Source of the DNA: Bacillus methanolicus MGA3
GTDB taxonomy: Bacteria > Bacillota > Bacilli > Bacillales > Cytobacillaceae
Direction of reading: 5' to 3'
DNA: 64,000 bases
Assembly (NCBI RefSeq): GCF_000724485.1
Contig: NZ_CP007739.1
Location: forward strand, 1,534,843-1,598,842
Shown here: positions 17,771 to 27,356 of the stretch, in pieces
Numbering within the stretch: position 1 is the stretch's first letter
Layout: every line of letters begins with the position of its first letter
Position numbers and translations under genes: made by a program
Notes under the pieces: generated by a model
Database searches by the model: none
Told to the model about the DNA's origin: nothing
What the model saw: only the letters and a program-made list of their open reading frames with translations

Positions 17771-18040
17771 ATGGACAACAAAATCTTATTGGAACGCTTA
17801 GCAAAAATACCTGAAATCAAACTTAATAAGCATAAGAAGAGCGATCTTATTAATGGAGAATGCATTACACGAAAACCTTTTCATCGTAGAAAAAATGTCA
17901 TTGGTGATATAAATCCGAATGGTAACAGTTTTATTTTATATAAAGATGGAAAATGGGTTTCGAAAAATAAGCTCGGAATAAAAACAATTGAAGAAACTAT
18001 AGAATGGATCAAGAAAGATATTGAATTGCTCAGTAAATAG
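17771..18040 (+). CDS. small hypothetical protein (89 aa)
   Basis: ATG 17771 with GAGG eight bases upstream. The product is basic at the N-terminus (KLNKHKKSDLINGE) with a GDINPNGNSFILYKDGKW stretch like a small beta-hairpin, and a helical C-terminus. It has its own upstream extended -10-like sequence and a strong terminator downstream, so it looks like an independent unit. Family not recognised. Coding bias looks normal. Confidence 0.55.
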   Translation: MDNKILLERLAKIPEIKLNKHKKSDLINGECITRKPFHRRKNVIGDINPNGNSFILYKDGKWVSKNKLGIKTIEETIEWIKKDIELLSK

Positions 18041-18079
18041 AATTTTGAAATTCCCTTCGATTTTTGCTTCAATTAAGCA

Positions 18080-18119
18080 ATAGAGAAAACTTGGCACCTC
18101 CAAGTTTCCTCTATTTTTT
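18080..18119 (+). terminator. intrinsic terminator after the 89-aa gene
   Basis: ATAGAGAAAACTTGG pairs with CCAAGTTTCCTCTAT around loop CACCT (one A-C mismatch), followed by TTTTTT at 18114-18119. It lies 40 bases past the stop codon. Confidence 0.85.
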
Positions 18120-18246
18120 ATGTTGATTCTAAATAATAGCTCGATTTTTTTCTTATAAGGACACATTTTTCATGTTAATGATTTTTTTTATATTTTCCAT
18201 TCACACCACACCTATATATTTAATAATTTTACAATAAGCCAATTAA

Positions 18247-18640
18247 TATTATTAAACATTTGTTAAGGTTGGTAATAATTTCCTCAAAATCGCCGGTTTA
18301 AAATTCCTCAGAAGGATCATGACAAATCCTTCTGGGTTTTTTTGCAGCTGTTTTTCCTTTAGTCTATAGCTTTCGTCCTTTAGGTTAAAAATTCGGGAAT
18401 GATGGAGAAGACGGTCTAACATGGCGGTAGTTATGATGGAATCTCCCATCATTTCTCCCCATTCGCTAAAACCTTTATTTGAGGCCAAGATAATTGGTCC
18501 ATGTTCTTTTGGCGATTACCTGGAACAGATAATGCGCACTGCCTGGATCTAATTTTGAATAACCCATTTCATCGATAATGGTCGGCTTAATAAAGATCCT
18601 TAATTTCTTTTCAAGCTTCCCATCTTGTTAGGCTTTTCTT
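18247..18640 (-). pseudogene. IS21-family IstB ATPase remnant
   Basis: Minus strand gives KLRIFIKPTIIDEMGYSKLD (Walker B region), AHYLFQVIAKR, a frameshift near 18495, then HGPIILASNKGFSEWGEMMGD and LDRLLHHSRIFNLK. This is the C-terminal half of IstB (LIDEIGY..., TSNKSFSEWGE...). Walker A and the N-terminus are missing. It matches family with the IstA scrap at 14.5 kb, but on the opposite strand. Confidence 0.8.
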
Positions 18641-18908
18641 AATTGTGTAAATTAAATCATGTGACGTAATATATCCTCTCGAAATTGCCTTCTCCCTCTT
18701 CTTTTGATGGGGATTTTTATATTTATTATGAAAAGTATTGATTATATAAAAAAATAATTATATATTTACTTTGTAATTATATAACTCGGTAGGAATATTG
18801 TAACCAAACTGATCAAAATTGCTTCCTCTATATTCATAATCATTGTCAGAGTCAAGTGGCAGCAGATTTTACTTAAAGAACTTCATAAGGAGGTGAAAAA
18901 ATAACCAA
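18641..18908. promoter_or_regulatory. ars operon upstream region
   Basis: AT-rich leader before arsR. TAATTATATA occurs at about 18761-18771 and again near 18776-18787 as spaced repeats overlapping likely -35/-10 positions, a plausible ArsR operator. AAGGAGGTG precedes arsR ATG 18909 with a long 15-base spacer, unusual for efficient initiation. Confidence 0.4.
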
Positions 18909-19229
18909 ATGGAACTTATTCAAACCATGTCAGAGCATTTTAAGTTATTAGGTGATAAATCACGTCTTACCATTCTTGCCTTATTAAGAGAAAAAGAACT
19001 ATGCGTTTGTGACATAGTTGAAATTCTTCAAATGTCACAGCCAAGTATTAGCCAACATCTTCGAAAATTAAAGGATGCTGGTTTGGTTTCTGAAACACGT
19101 AAAAAACAGTGGATATATTATTCTTTGAATATCGGAGATAAGCCTCATATTCAGACAGTTTTAGAACATATCCCGTCCCTTAAATCGAAGTTGGACGAAT
19201 TAGAAAATAACAAAGACAGGTGTTGTTAG
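18909..19229 (+). CDS. arsR: ArsR-family arsenic-responsive repressor
   Basis: 106 aa winged-helix repressor. ELCVCDI at residues 30-36 gives the classic C32-x-C34 metalloid site in the recognition region; SQPSISQHLRKLKDAGLV is the helix-turn-helix. A C-terminal CC adds possible ligands. It should repress the operon and release on binding arsenite or antimonite. First gene of arsR-aquaporin-arsC on the plus strand; 21 bases to the next gene. Confidence 0.9.
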   Translation: MELIQTMSEHFKLLGDKSRLTILALLREKELCVCDIVEILQMSQPSISQHLRKLKDAGLVSETRKKQWIYYSLNIGDKPHIQTVLEHIPSLKSKLDELENNKDRCC

Positions 19230-19250
19230 TATTAGTAATGGGAGAAAACG

Positions 19251-19889
19251 ATGCGAAAAAAATTAATCGCTGAATTTATTGGTACTTACTTTCTTGTATT
19301 TGCCGGTACAGGAGCAATTGTTATTAATGAAATCACCAAAAGTCTAACTCACATTGGAATTGCTCTTACGTTTGGACTTGTAGTGATGGCGCTTATATAT
19401 ACTTTTGGACATATTTCAGGGGCACATTTTAATCCTGCTGTTTCAATTGGTTTTGTTGTGAACGGAGATATTAGTGTACTTGAATGCTTATTTTATATTA
19501 TTTCTCAGCTTCTTGGAGCATTAAGTGCAAGTGCAACACTTTATGCACTTTTTGGGAACATAGCGAAACTTGGATCCACTTTACCGAAGTTTTCCTGGCA
19601 ACAATCGTTCGTTTTAGAACTTATTTTAACATTTGCTTTAATGATGGTCATTTTTGGTTCTGCCGTTCATGGTAAAGCGGTTAAATCATTTGCAGGAATA
19701 GCCATTGGAGCTACCGTTGGGCTTGAAGCTATGTTTGCTGGACCAATATGCGGAGCATCAATGAATCCTGCTCGTTCCATTGCACCAGCACTAGTTTCTC
19801 GTCATTTGGATCACTTATGGATATATATTGTTGCCACCATTTTAGGAGCAGTTCTAGCTTCTTTGGTTTATAAAACCATACATGAATAA
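19251..19889 (+). CDS. MIP-family aquaglyceroporin of the ars operon (AqpS-like)
   Basis: 212 aa, six membrane helices. NPA boxes are present at 61-63 (HFNPAV) and 172-174 (MNPARS), the two half-helix pore motifs. In ars operons of other bacteria such channels replace ArsB/Acr3: arsenate is reduced inside the cell and arsenite flows out down its gradient (established for AqpS). No active efflux pump is seen here, which supports that role. Between arsR and arsC, 54 bases before arsC. Confidence 0.88.
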   Translation: MRKKLIAEFIGTYFLVFAGTGAIVINEITKSLTHIGIALTFGLVVMALIYTFGHISGAHFNPAVSIGFVVNGDISVLECLFYIISQLLGALSASATLYALFGNIAKLGSTLPKFSWQQSFVLELILTFALMMVIFGSAVHGKAVKSFAGIAIGATVGLEAMFAGPICGASMNPARSIAPALVSRHLDHLWIYIVATILGAVLASLVYKTIHE

Positions 19890-19943
19890 GTGGTTTATAG
19901 GCTATACATTTAAATAATTCTTATTACGAAAGAAGGATTGAAA

Positions 19944-20366
19944 ATGGACAAAAAACTTGTTTATTTCTTATGTACAGGTAACTCCTGTCGCTCTCAAATG
20001 GCTGAAGGTTTTTTGAAAGCTTTAGGTGGAGATAAATATGAAGTCAAAAGTGCTGGTCTTGAAGCTCACGGTTTGAATCCCCGTGCTGTTCAAGTAATGA
20101 AAGAAGCAGGAGTTGATATTAGTCACCATACTTCTGATGTGATTGACCCAGAAATTCTAAGTCAAGCTGATTACATTATTACTTTGTGCGGTCACGCCAA
20201 TGACAACTGCCCAGTGGTCCGTAATGACAAAGCTGAAAGATGGCATTGGGGCTTTGATGATCCAGCAAAAGCAACGGGAACCGAAGAAGAAATTTTGGCG
20301 AAGTTCCGTGAAGTTCGTGATTCCATAAAAAAACGCATTGAACAGTTTGTTAAAGAAGGAAAATAA
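19944..20366 (+). CDS. arsC: arsenate reductase, thioredoxin-coupled
   Basis: 140 aa from ATG 19944 (SD AAGGA, 6 bases); a TTG two codons earlier overlaps the SD. It has a low-molecular-weight phosphatase fold with C10-TGNSC15-R, and C82 and C89 in [10 protein letters not shown]. These are the three cysteines of the Staphylococcus/Bacillus thioredoxin-linked reaction, arsenate to arsenite. Last gene of the operon. Acts in the cytosol, and its product would leave through the channel encoded upstream. Confidence 0.93.
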   Translation: MDKKLVYFLCTGNSCRSQMAEGFLKALGGDKYEVKSAGLEAHGLNPRAVQVMKEAGVDISHHTSDVIDPEILSQADYIITLCGHANDNCPVVRNDKAERWHWGFDDPAKATGTEEEILAKFREVRDSIKKRIEQFVKEGK

Positions 20367-20394
20367 TAAGAAGTTTCATTCAAAAATTAATATC

Positions 20395-20534
20395 AATAAA
20401 GCTTTTAAGAATAGCGAAAAACGGAGATTCCATTTGGAATCCCTGTTCCCCATTCTTTAAAATACCATAAGCACGGTCCTTTACCGTTCGTAATTTGAAT
20501 GAAAGCTCATAAATGTGATCGTAGGTTCATATAT
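20395..20534 (-). other. orphan C-terminal coding fragment
   Basis: Minus strand carries about 44 open codons without a start (IYELSFKLRTVKDRAYGILK..., ending FIDINF). Bases 20468-20521 resemble 21438-21491, which is the 3' flank and terminator of cysA, at roughly 75-80 percent by eye. No family is recognised. Confidence 0.3.
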
Positions 20535-20671
20535 TAACGGCTTTTTTTCATTTGATAAACCATCCATGCATATGGCTCCGGCCATATTATATGATTTCGA
20601 CTTCCTTCATAATAACCCTGTTCACACATGATCTTGTAAATGAATTCTGAATGAACTGTATAAACAAACAT
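20534..20671 (-). pseudogene. N-terminal fragment resembling DUF3841 proteins
   Basis: ATG 20671 with SD AGGAG seven bases upstream; 45 codons: MFVYTVHSEFIYKIMCEQGY and later PEPYAWMVYQMKK, then a stop. DUF3841 proteins begin with a similar vYTvQ...AYDWMveQM pattern but run to about 180 residues. The frame stops right after that motif, so this is probably a truncated gene. Confidence 0.45.
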
Positions 20672-20874
20672 AATAAAGCTCCTATGTCACATCGTTATGG
20701 TCTTAATACCATCTAACAACACGTAAACGTCTACTTCAAGCGTGTCAAATGCTATTTAAATATTTAGATTGTCTGTTGTTAATTTTCTTTAAACCTTTTT
20801 TTAGATCTTCGAAACTTACTATCTCATTTTTCAATAAATATTAAGTGTTGTATCCCTGCACCTAGCTCTAAATT

Positions 20875-21267
20875 TCATAAACTTTGCAAAGCGCTGCGCA
20901 TTGTTTCACCCGAATAAAGCTCTGGCAGTTTTAGCATTATAAATCCATTTAGGAATCGATTTAATTTATAGATATCAGTTTCAATGCCATTTACTTTATC
21001 TGCTTCCATTTTGTATTTAGACACTCTAATCATTTCATTAATTTGTGAAATGATGCTTCTGTCATTAGTGCTTGTATATGATACCTGGCCACATTTGTTA
21101 ATATATTTTTGTCTATGTGTTTCTTTCACTTTATCTGCTTTCAGATTATTTGCAATTTCGTTTACAATAATTTCATCAAACTGTTTAAAATCCCCTTTTT
21201 TTAAACCATAAATAATAAAATTATATCGTGTCATATTATTCATCACCAAACACTTCATCATTTTCAA
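20875..21267 (-). pseudogene. DUF6933-like protein, N-terminally truncated
   Basis: The frame contains NNMTRYNFIIYGLKKGDFKQF and, further on, CGQVSYTSTNDRSIISQINE, which matches my recollection of DUF6933 proteins from about residue 50 onward. The usual N-terminal 50 residues are absent. Upstream sits an unrelated 23-codon frame with a good SD (GAGGTG, TTG at 21310), so a deletion has probably joined two genes. Function of the family is unknown. Confidence 0.45.
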
Positions 21268-21427
21268 TAGGGCTACAAGGTTGGTAATCTTTATTTACTT
21301 TTAGCAACTTTTTCACCTCGCAAATATAATTAGCTTTTATTGATATTTCTACGTAAACGTTGTGGTAATTTTAAGAAATATTAAAAATATATTTTACCAT
21401 AGATATACTTTATCCAATAAGAAAATC

Positions 21428-21455
21428 CGGGCTATGCCATAAGCCCGGTCTTTAA
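21428..21455 (-). terminator. terminator of sbp-cysTWA
   Basis: On the minus strand CCGGGCT pairs with AGCCCGG around an 8-base loop and is followed by ATTTTCTTATT. It lies about 60 bases downstream of the cysA stop. Confidence 0.75.
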
Positions 21456-21513
21456 CATTTTATATTTTGAATAAAAGCTCATGAATGTGATGCCTCCATA
21501 CTGTTCAGCAACC

Positions 21514-22587
21514 CTAGATGGTATAGTCCTCCGGTATAAAAACTCTCAACTGTTTTGGTTTTACAAATACTTTTTCTCCCGTTTTCAGTTGCAAGTTTTT
21601 GTATAAATCTTTTGTTAGTTCAGCTTCAAGAAATTCTTCTGTATCGTTTCTTTTTAATTCCAGGTGAACAATAGGGCCTACTATATGAATATGCTTGATA
21701 GTGGCTGAAACTCCATCTTTGCTGCTTGCTTCTTTTTCGATGCTAATATCGTGAGGTCGAACATATCCAACGGCTGCCTTGTTTTCTGTTTCAGAAAATT
21801 CCGGGGCATCGATTTGGAATTTACCGTGATGGAGTTTTCCTTTATGAAGACGGCCTCGGAATAAATTCACATTTCCTAAAAAGTCATAAACAAAAGGACT
21901 GTTCGGATGATCATACACCTCTTCAGGGGTTCCGATTTGTTCGATTCTTCCTTCGTTCATGATCACAACACGATCTGCGACGTCTAAAGCTTCTTCTTGG
22001 TCATGAGTGACAAAAATGCTTGTGATATGAAAATCATCATGTAATCTTCTTAACCAACGCCGAAGATCTTTTCTTACTTTTGCATCTAAAGCGCCGAATG
22101 GTTCATCTAGTAATAATACTTTTGGTTCAACCGCTAATGCCCTAGCCAACGCAACTCGTTGCCTCTGACCTCCGGAAAGCTGCGATGGATATCGATTGGC
22201 ATAAGCTTCTAACTTCACTAACCGCAGTAATTCGTATACCTTTTCTTCAATTTCTTTTTTTGAAGGGCGCGACTTTCGTGGCCGAACTTTTAAGCCGTAA
22301 GCGACATTGTCAAAAACATTCATATGATGAAATAAAGCATAATGCTGAAAAACAAATCCCACTTTTCTTTCTTTTGAACGAATATGAGTAATATCTTTAT
22401 CATCAAAAAGAATTGATCCTTGATCGGCAGCTTCTAATCCTGCAATGATGCGAAGCAGTGATGTTTTACCGGAACCTGATGGTCCAAGCAGTGCTACTAA
22501 TTCACCTGTTTGAATATGAATATTAATATCATCAAGAGCTTTAAATGAGCCGAACGATTTTGAGATATTTTGTATTTTTATACTCAC
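21514..22587 (-). CDS. cysA: sulfate/thiosulfate ABC transporter ATP-binding protein
   Basis: 357 aa from GTG 22587 (SD AAAGGAG). Walker A GPSGSGKT at 35-42, Q-loop in VFQHYALF, signature LSGGQRQR at 137-144, Walker B VLLLDEP at 157-163, and the H of VTHDQEEA. The C-terminal 120 residues form the TOBE-type regulatory domain usual in CysA. It powers sulfate import through CysT and CysW. Last gene of sbp-cysT-cysW-cysA; terminator follows. Confidence 0.92.
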   Translation of the reverse strand: MSIKIQNISKSFGSFKALDDINIHIQTGELVALLGPSGSGKTSLLRIIAGLEAADQGSILFDDKDITHIRSKERKVGFVFQHYALFHHMNVFDNVAYGLKVRPRKSRPSKKEIEEKVYELLRLVKLEAYANRYPSQLSGGQRQRVALARALAVEPKVLLLDEPFGALDAKVRKDLRRWLRRLHDDFHITSIFVTHDQEEALDVADRVVIMNEGRIEQIGTPEEVYDHPNSPFVYDFLGNVNLFRGRLHKGKLHHGKFQIDAPEFSETENKAAVGYVRPHDISIEKEASSKDGVSATIKHIHIVGPIVHLELKRNDTEEFLEAELTKDLYKNLQLKTGEKVFVKPKQLRVFIPEDYTI

Positions 22588-22619
22588 TTACAAAAACTCC
22601 TTTCACGAAATATATTGAG

Positions 22620-23486
22620 TCATTTATTTATCTTTGTTTTCCATTCAATAAAATTTTTGGCAAATAAGGTGATGATCGCGAAAATTGACATTAATGATGC
22701 AACTGCAAAAGCTGCTGTAAAATGATATTCATTGTATAAAATTTCAATATGTAAAGGCATTGTATTTGTTAATCCACGAATATGTCCAGAAACGACGGAT
22801 ACAGCTCCAAATTCTCCAATCGACCGAGCGCTGCACAAGATAACCCCATATAATAAACCCCACTTGATTTTCGGGAGAGTAACATGCAAAAATGTTTTCC
22901 AACCGTTTGCACCTAAAGTGAATGACGCTTCCTCTTCTGCAGATCCTTGTGCTTGCATTAATGGAATAAGTTCACGAGCAACAAACGGCAGTGTGACAAA
23001 TAACGTTGCAAGAACAATACCGGGAACTGCAAAAATGATTTTTATGTCGTTTTCAAAGAGCCATTGTCCAAGAAAATTATGAGTACCAAATAATAAGACA
23101 AAAACTAACCCTGCAATAACTGGAGAAACTGCAAAAGGAAGATCAATAATGGTAATCAAGATATTTTTTCCTTTAAAATCAAATTTTGAAATTAACCATG
23201 CAGCAGCTACTCCAAATATGGCATTTAATGGAACCGTCATTAATACAACAAATAATGTTAATTTAATAGCTGCCAAAGCGTCTGGATGACGAATGGAAGC
23301 AAAATAAACATCGATTCCTTTATCAAAAGCCTTTACGAAAATGGAAATAAGAGGTAATACAAGAAATAAACTCAAAAACCCTAGGACAATCGCAATTAGC
23401 AGCAAGCGAACAAGACGTGGTTCTGTTGTACTCCTAGGCGTTTGCAGCGGTAAATTCGATCTTTGCATCGGAATATAACCAGCCAT
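22620..23486 (-). CDS. cysW: sulfate ABC transporter permease CysW
   Basis: 288 aa with about six membrane helices. The EAA loop REL..., [20 protein letters not shown], lies near residues 186-205 and contacts the ATPase. It resembles CysW in length and in the [17 protein letters not shown] stretch. ATG 23486 with SD AAGGAGG. 12 bases downstream of cysT, 32 before cysA. Confidence 0.9.
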   Translation of the reverse strand: MAGYIPMQRSNLPLQTPRSTTEPRLVRLLLIAIVLGFLSLFLVLPLISIFVKAFDKGIDVYFASIRHPDALAAIKLTLFVVLMTVPLNAIFGVAAAWLISKFDFKGKNILITIIDLPFAVSPVIAGLVFVLLFGTHNFLGQWLFENDIKIIFAVPGIVLATLFVTLPFVARELIPLMQAQGSAEEEASFTLGANGWKTFLHVTLPKIKWGLLYGVILCSARSIGEFGAVSVVSGHIRGLTNTMPLHIEILYNEYHFTAAFAVASLMSIFAIITLFAKNFIEWKTKINK

Positions 23487-23498
23487 GAAAATCCCTCC

Positions 23499-24338
23499 TT
23501 AACTATGTACAAATTTTCTATTCATCCACCACTGAAATAAGTTAATAAGCAATAATAGAATAAATGAAATGACTAACATTACCATGGCGATGGCAGTTGC
23601 TCCTGCATAATCATATTGTTCCAGCTTTGTCATAATTAAGAGTGGTGTAATTTCTGTACGCATTGGGATGTTTCCAGCAATAAAAACGACTGAGCCATAT
23701 TCCCCTAGAGCTCTCGCAAATGCTAAAGAAAATCCGGTAATGATCGCAGGCAAAATTTGTGGAAAAATAACTTTTATGAATGTTTGTAGTCTACTTGCAC
23801 CTAGACTTGCCGAAGCTTCTTCAATTTCTTCATCTATATTTTGCAGGACTGGTTGAACCATACGAACAACAAACGGTAAACCAATAAAAGTCAAAGCAAT
23901 GATAATGCCTATTGGAGTGTACGCTATTTTAAATCCTAGAAATTGCCCAATCCATCCATTAGGTGTATACAATGTCGTTAAAGAAATCCCGGCTACAGCT
24001 GTTGGTAATGCAAAAGGCAGATCAACTAATCCATCTGCAATACGTTTTCCCAGAAAATGATAACGCACTAACACCCAAGCAATTAATACTCCAAATACAG
24101 CGTTTATCAGAGCTGCTGCAAAAGATGCCCCAAAACTTAATTTATAAGAAGCTACGACTCTAGGTTCTGATATTGTTTCCCAAAAATCCTTCCACCCCAT
24201 ACTAATGGTATGAAAAAAAATCATTGATAAAGGAAGTAAGACTAGAAGGCTAATGTACAGCATCGTAAATCCAAGTGATAATCCGAATCCAGGCAATAGA
24301 TTCGGTTTTCTCCTTTTTAATATTGAAAAACTTTCCAT
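23499..24338 (-). CDS. cysT: sulfate ABC transporter permease CysT
   Basis: 279 aa from ATG 24338, chosen for GAGAGGGG upstream; the longer frame to 24395 has no ribosome site. Six membrane helices, EAA loop EIEEASASLGASRLQTFIKV near 175-195, and ARALGEYGSVVFIAGNIP typical of CysT. It forms the heterodimeric sulfate channel with CysW. The gap after sbp is about 90 bases. Confidence 0.9.
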   Translation of the reverse strand: MESFSILKRRKPNLLPGFGLSLGFTMLYISLLVLLPLSMIFFHTISMGWKDFWETISEPRVVASYKLSFGASFAAALINAVFGVLIAWVLVRYHFLGKRIADGLVDLPFALPTAVAGISLTTLYTPNGWIGQFLGFKIAYTPIGIIIALTFIGLPFVVRMVQPVLQNIDEEIEEASASLGASRLQTFIKVIFPQILPAIITGFSLAFARALGEYGSVVFIAGNIPMRTEITPLLIMTKLEQYDYAGATAIAMVMLVISFILLLLINLFQWWMNRKFVHS

Positions 24339-24427
24339 GAAATCCCCTCTCCAAAAATGGCTTAATAAATTAGAAAAAAGTGAAGATAGATACATAGATA
24401 TATCTATGTACCTATCACTGAAACCAT

Positions 24428-25507
24428 TTATTTAGGCTCATAAATTTGATCAAAAGTTCCACCATCATTAAAATGGATTTCCTGAGCTTTTTTCCATCCG
24501 CCGAATTTTTCATCTATTGTTACTAAATCAATTTTCGGAAATCTATCTCTATATTTTTTTAGTATTTTTTCGTTTCGAGGACGATAATAATGCTTAGCAA
24601 TAATTTCTTGGCCTTTATCTGTGTACAAGTATTTAAGATAAGCTTCAGCTACTTTTCTTGTACCTTTTTTGTCTACAATTTTATCAACAACAGCAACAGG
24701 CGGTTCAGCAAGGATACTGATTGACGGAACGACAATTTCAAATTTATCTTTTCCTAATTCGTTAACTGTTAGAAATGCCTCATTTTCCCAAGCAATTAGT
24801 ACGTCTCCAATTCCTCTTTCAACAAAAGTGGTCGTAGAGCCGCGCGCTCCTGAGTCCAGCACTTTAACATTTTTATATAATTTTTTCATAAAATCTTTTA
24901 TTTTCTTTTCATCGCCATTGTATTTTTTATCTGCAAAAGCCCATGCTGCTAAATAGTTCCACCTTGCACCACCGGAAGTTTTTGGATTAGGGGTAATCAC
25001 GGAAACATCTTTTTTGATTAAATCATCCCAATCCTTAATCCCTTTAGGATTTCCTTTTCGAACAAGAAACACGATTGTTGAAGTGTAAGGAGTAGAGTTA
25101 TAAGCCAAGCGTCTTTGCCAATCTTTTGCAAGTAAGCCTCTCGCTTCGGCAATCATATCGATATCATAAGCCAAAGCCAATGTAACTACATCAGCTTCAA
25201 GACCATCAATAACTGCACGGCCTTGCTTACTTGATCCTCCATGGGACTGCTGAATTGTTACAGTCTGCCCTGTTTTCTTTTTCCAATATTTAATGAACTC
25301 TTTATTAAAATCTTGATATAACTCGCGTGTCGGATCATAAGAAACATTTAATAATTCAACTGGGCTTTTGTTGGACGCTTTTTCATTCGTTTTTTCATTT
25401 TTTTCTTCATTACTGCTTGTTTGATTGCTGCTGCACGCAGCTAGTACAACTGATAATAGAGTGAAAACAAGAAAAAATTTTAATAATGGTTTTTTGGCAT
25501 TGAACAT
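24428..25507 (-). CDS. sbp: sulfate-binding lipoprotein
   Basis: 359 aa. Signal peptide ends in the lipobox LAAC with C25 as the lipidated residue, followed by a Ser/Asn/Glu linker. The body is a periplasmic-binding-protein fold of the sulfate type: [34 protein letters not shown] and [20 protein letters not shown] are the sulfate-contacting segments of the family. Anchored outside, it hands sulfate to CysTW. Preceded by a sigma-A promoter and an attenuator-like leader RNA (25541-25598). Confidence 0.92.
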   Translation of the reverse strand: MFNAKKPLLKFFLVFTLLSVVLAACSSNQTSSNEEKNEKTNEKASNKSPVELLNVSYDPTRELYQDFNKEFIKYWKKKTGQTVTIQQSHGGSSKQGRAVIDGLEADVVTLALAYDIDMIAEARGLLAKDWQRRLAYNSTPYTSTIVFLVRKGNPKGIKDWDDLIKKDVSVITPNPKTSGGARWNYLAAWAFADKKYNGDEKKIKDFMKKLYKNVKVLDSGARGSTTTFVERGIGDVLIAWENEAFLTVNELGKDKFEIVVPSISILAEPPVAVVDKIVDKKGTRKVAEAYLKYLYTDKGQEIIAKHYYRPRNEKILKKYRDRFPKIDLVTIDEKFGGWKKAQEIHFNDGGTFDQIYEPK

Positions 25508-25540
25508 GATTTAATCCCCTCTTTTATTATTTTTTAAAAT

Positions 25541-25598
25541 AAAAAGGCTGCTATCTTAGAAATTAAGATAAGCAGCCTTCAGTATGTCTGATCAGCGG
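25541..25598 (-). promoter_or_regulatory. sulfur leader RNA L1 (sbp), hairpin plus terminator
   Basis: On the minus strand GCTGA, stem TCAG, loop ACATA, stem CTGA, A, then GGCTGC, which begins a terminator stem closing at GCAGCC followed by TTTTT. The GGC can pair either with the 5' GCT (antiterminator) or within the terminator. SD AGAGGGG of sbp follows about 25 bases after the T tract. The architecture is shared with five leaders at 51.7-53.8 kb. Confidence 0.7.
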
Positions 25599-25630
25599 AA
25601 ATAATAGTATTTTATGAAGTTTATATCGTT

Positions 25631-25667
25631 ATCTTATCCCTACTTTTCCAACCAGTCAAGTAGGGAT
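25631..25667 (-). promoter_or_regulatory. sbp promoter with inverted-repeat operator
   Basis: -35 TTGACT (25654-25659) and -10 TAAGAT (25631-25636), spacer 17. ATCCCTACTT and AAGTAGGGAT form a perfect 10-bp inverted repeat (25636-25645, 25658-25667) across the promoter. Its position is the same as in the sfnG, ribR and ssuA promoters, so one regulator, perhaps of the Rrf2/CymR type, probably controls all four. The regulator identity is inference. Confidence 0.7.
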
Positions 25668-25688
25668 TTAATATTTTTTGAAGCAACA

Positions 25689-26441
25689 TTATAAATATTG
25701 TTTTATTTTTGCTACTGTATCTCCTATTCCTTCATGGATAACAATATCGAATAAATAGTCCATTTTTGTTGGTGATTTATTAATGATTGCTTTTTTGATT
25801 TCAGGAGCACTGTTTAAATAAACAGGAATTTGATTTACAGGATATACTTCAAGACTTGTACCCATGGCGATAAATAGATCGCTTTTATACGCTTTATTCA
25901 ATGCTTCTTCGAAATGTTGAACCATGCCGCCAAATAATACAACATCAGGTTTTAAAATAAAATTACAAACTTCCCCTTTTTTGTTTGTTTGATTACATCT
26001 TGGAATTACATGTTCGTTAATAAACTTTAAATCGTATTTTGTTTTGCATTTTGGACAAGTAGCAGTTTGCAAAGTTCCATGCAACTCAATAATGTCGGAA
26101 TTTCCAGCTTTATGATGTAACCCGTCAATATTTTGCGTCAAAATTGTTACATTTTTACCCATCTCTTCTAATTCTTTTAAAAATAAATGTCCTTCATTTG
26201 GATCAAAATTTCCCATTAATTTTAAGGAAAAAATTCGTTTAAATTTACTCCAAAAATCCTTTGGATTTTTCTCAAAATAGTATTCTGATATATAATTTTC
26301 TACATTATCTTCTTGTGAATAAATACCATTATCGCTTCTAAAATCAGGAATTCCCGATTCTGTACTCATTCCGGCTCCAGTAAAAATTGTAATGGTTTTT
26401 GCATTTTTAATGATTTGTGCAAGTTCTTTTATCTCTTTCAT
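25689..26441 (-). CDS. Sir2-family NAD-dependent protein deacylase
   Basis: 250 aa from ATG 26441 (SD AAAAGGGGAG). GAGMSTESGIPDFRS at 22-36 binds NAD, QNIDGLHH at 103-110, and H121 is the general base. C129/C132 and C149/C159 form the zinc site. Full sirtuin layout and length. It removes acyl groups from lysines, consuming NAD. Cytosolic. It lies beyond the sbp promoter on the same strand and probably has its own transcript. Confidence 0.9.
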   Translation of the reverse strand: MKEIKELAQIIKNAKTITIFTGAGMSTESGIPDFRSDNGIYSQEDNVENYISEYYFEKNPKDFWSKFKRIFSLKLMGNFDPNEGHLFLKELEEMGKNVTILTQNIDGLHHKAGNSDIIELHGTLQTATCPKCKTKYDLKFINEHVIPRCNQTNKKGEVCNFILKPDVVLFGGMVQHFEEALNKAYKSDLFIAMGTSLEVYPVNQIPVYLNSAPEIKKAIINKSPTKMDYLFDIVIHEGIGDTVAKIKQYL

Positions 26442-26567
26442 GGTACTCCCCTTTTCTTGTTGTTTCATGCTGACTTTATTTTGAAAACCTTTCGATGCTA
26501 ATAAGAAAAGAAGAAATTTTTTTATAGAAGACTATTCGAAAAGTATCCCCTTTTAGTTGGTTGCATA

Positions 26568-26816
26568 CTAAAACCTCTCCTTATGCATTTCTTTTAAAAA
26601 CATTTTTGTAATTGGAAATCCAGAACTCTCCCCTATAACAGAATCAATTCCACAATGAGGACAAACGGCTGTGTCTTCATTATCCCACCATTCCGTTATT
26701 TCAACAGGACTAAAAATTTTCAAACAATAAAAACAGCCACAAATAGTATCTTTTTCTAAATCTTTTCTATTATTAAGGCTAAAACGATGTGCTTTTTTCA
26801 CGTGGTTTTCCATCAC
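26568..26816 (-). CDS. small zinc-ribbon-like cytoplasmic protein (82 aa)
   Basis: Contains CGCFYC (about 27-32) and CPHCG (about 52-56), two Cys pairs of a zinc ribbon, then VIGESSGFPIT. Proteins of this pattern are widespread in bacteria as uncharacterised cytoplasmic proteins. ATG 26816 or the adjacent ATG can start it. It is transcribed alone, upstream of the sirtuin on the same strand. Function unknown. Confidence 0.65.
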   Translation of the reverse strand: MMENHVKKAHRFSLNNRKDLEKDTICGCFYCLKIFSPVEITEWWDNEDTAVCPHCGIDSVIGESSGFPITKMFLKEMHKERF

Positions 26817-26939
26817 TAGTTCCTATCCCTTTCTCTATATCTGTATTACAATTTAATTGGTTTTACTTTTCTTTATTAAACTAAATGCTCCTTTGTTGAC
26901 AAAGCTTAGGAGTTGCCGAATCTACCCCCATTCCTAAAT

Positions 26940-27300
26940 TCAAGCCTTCAATAGTAGTTTAATATGAACCTACCCAATACCAATTTTCATCAAACTTTTT
27001 TATTTCTTTCAAGTCTCCGCCAAAATCACTTCCTGAAAGTTTTTGGCCGTTTGGTGAATACACAAATCCTGAAAAACTATCTGAAATGCCTCGAAATTTT
27101 ATTTGAAAATTCAATCAATCTTCAAATTCCACATATTTAAAGAAATATTAACTGTAATATCTTTCATTCAGTATCTACTATAACCGTTACTGGACCTACA
27201 TTACCTGGTATTTTTAACTTCGTTGCCCTCAATTTTAAATATACTCATTTTTGCATATGTATTATCTGATGTAAAATAATACTGTCCATACAGAGCACAA
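26940..27300 (-). pseudogene. decayed gene, beta-rich fragment
   Basis: Minus strand gives shifted fragments ALYGQYYFTSDNTYAKMSIF and later FRGISDSFSGFVYSPNGQ, SGSDFGGDLKEIKKFDENWY. These look like one secreted or surface beta-strand protein broken by several stops and frameshifts. No family named. Confidence 0.4.
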
Positions 27301-27356
27301 AATGACAGGATTGAAATAAAAAGTATTGTTAGAATTTAATTAAGGAGTTGGGAGAT

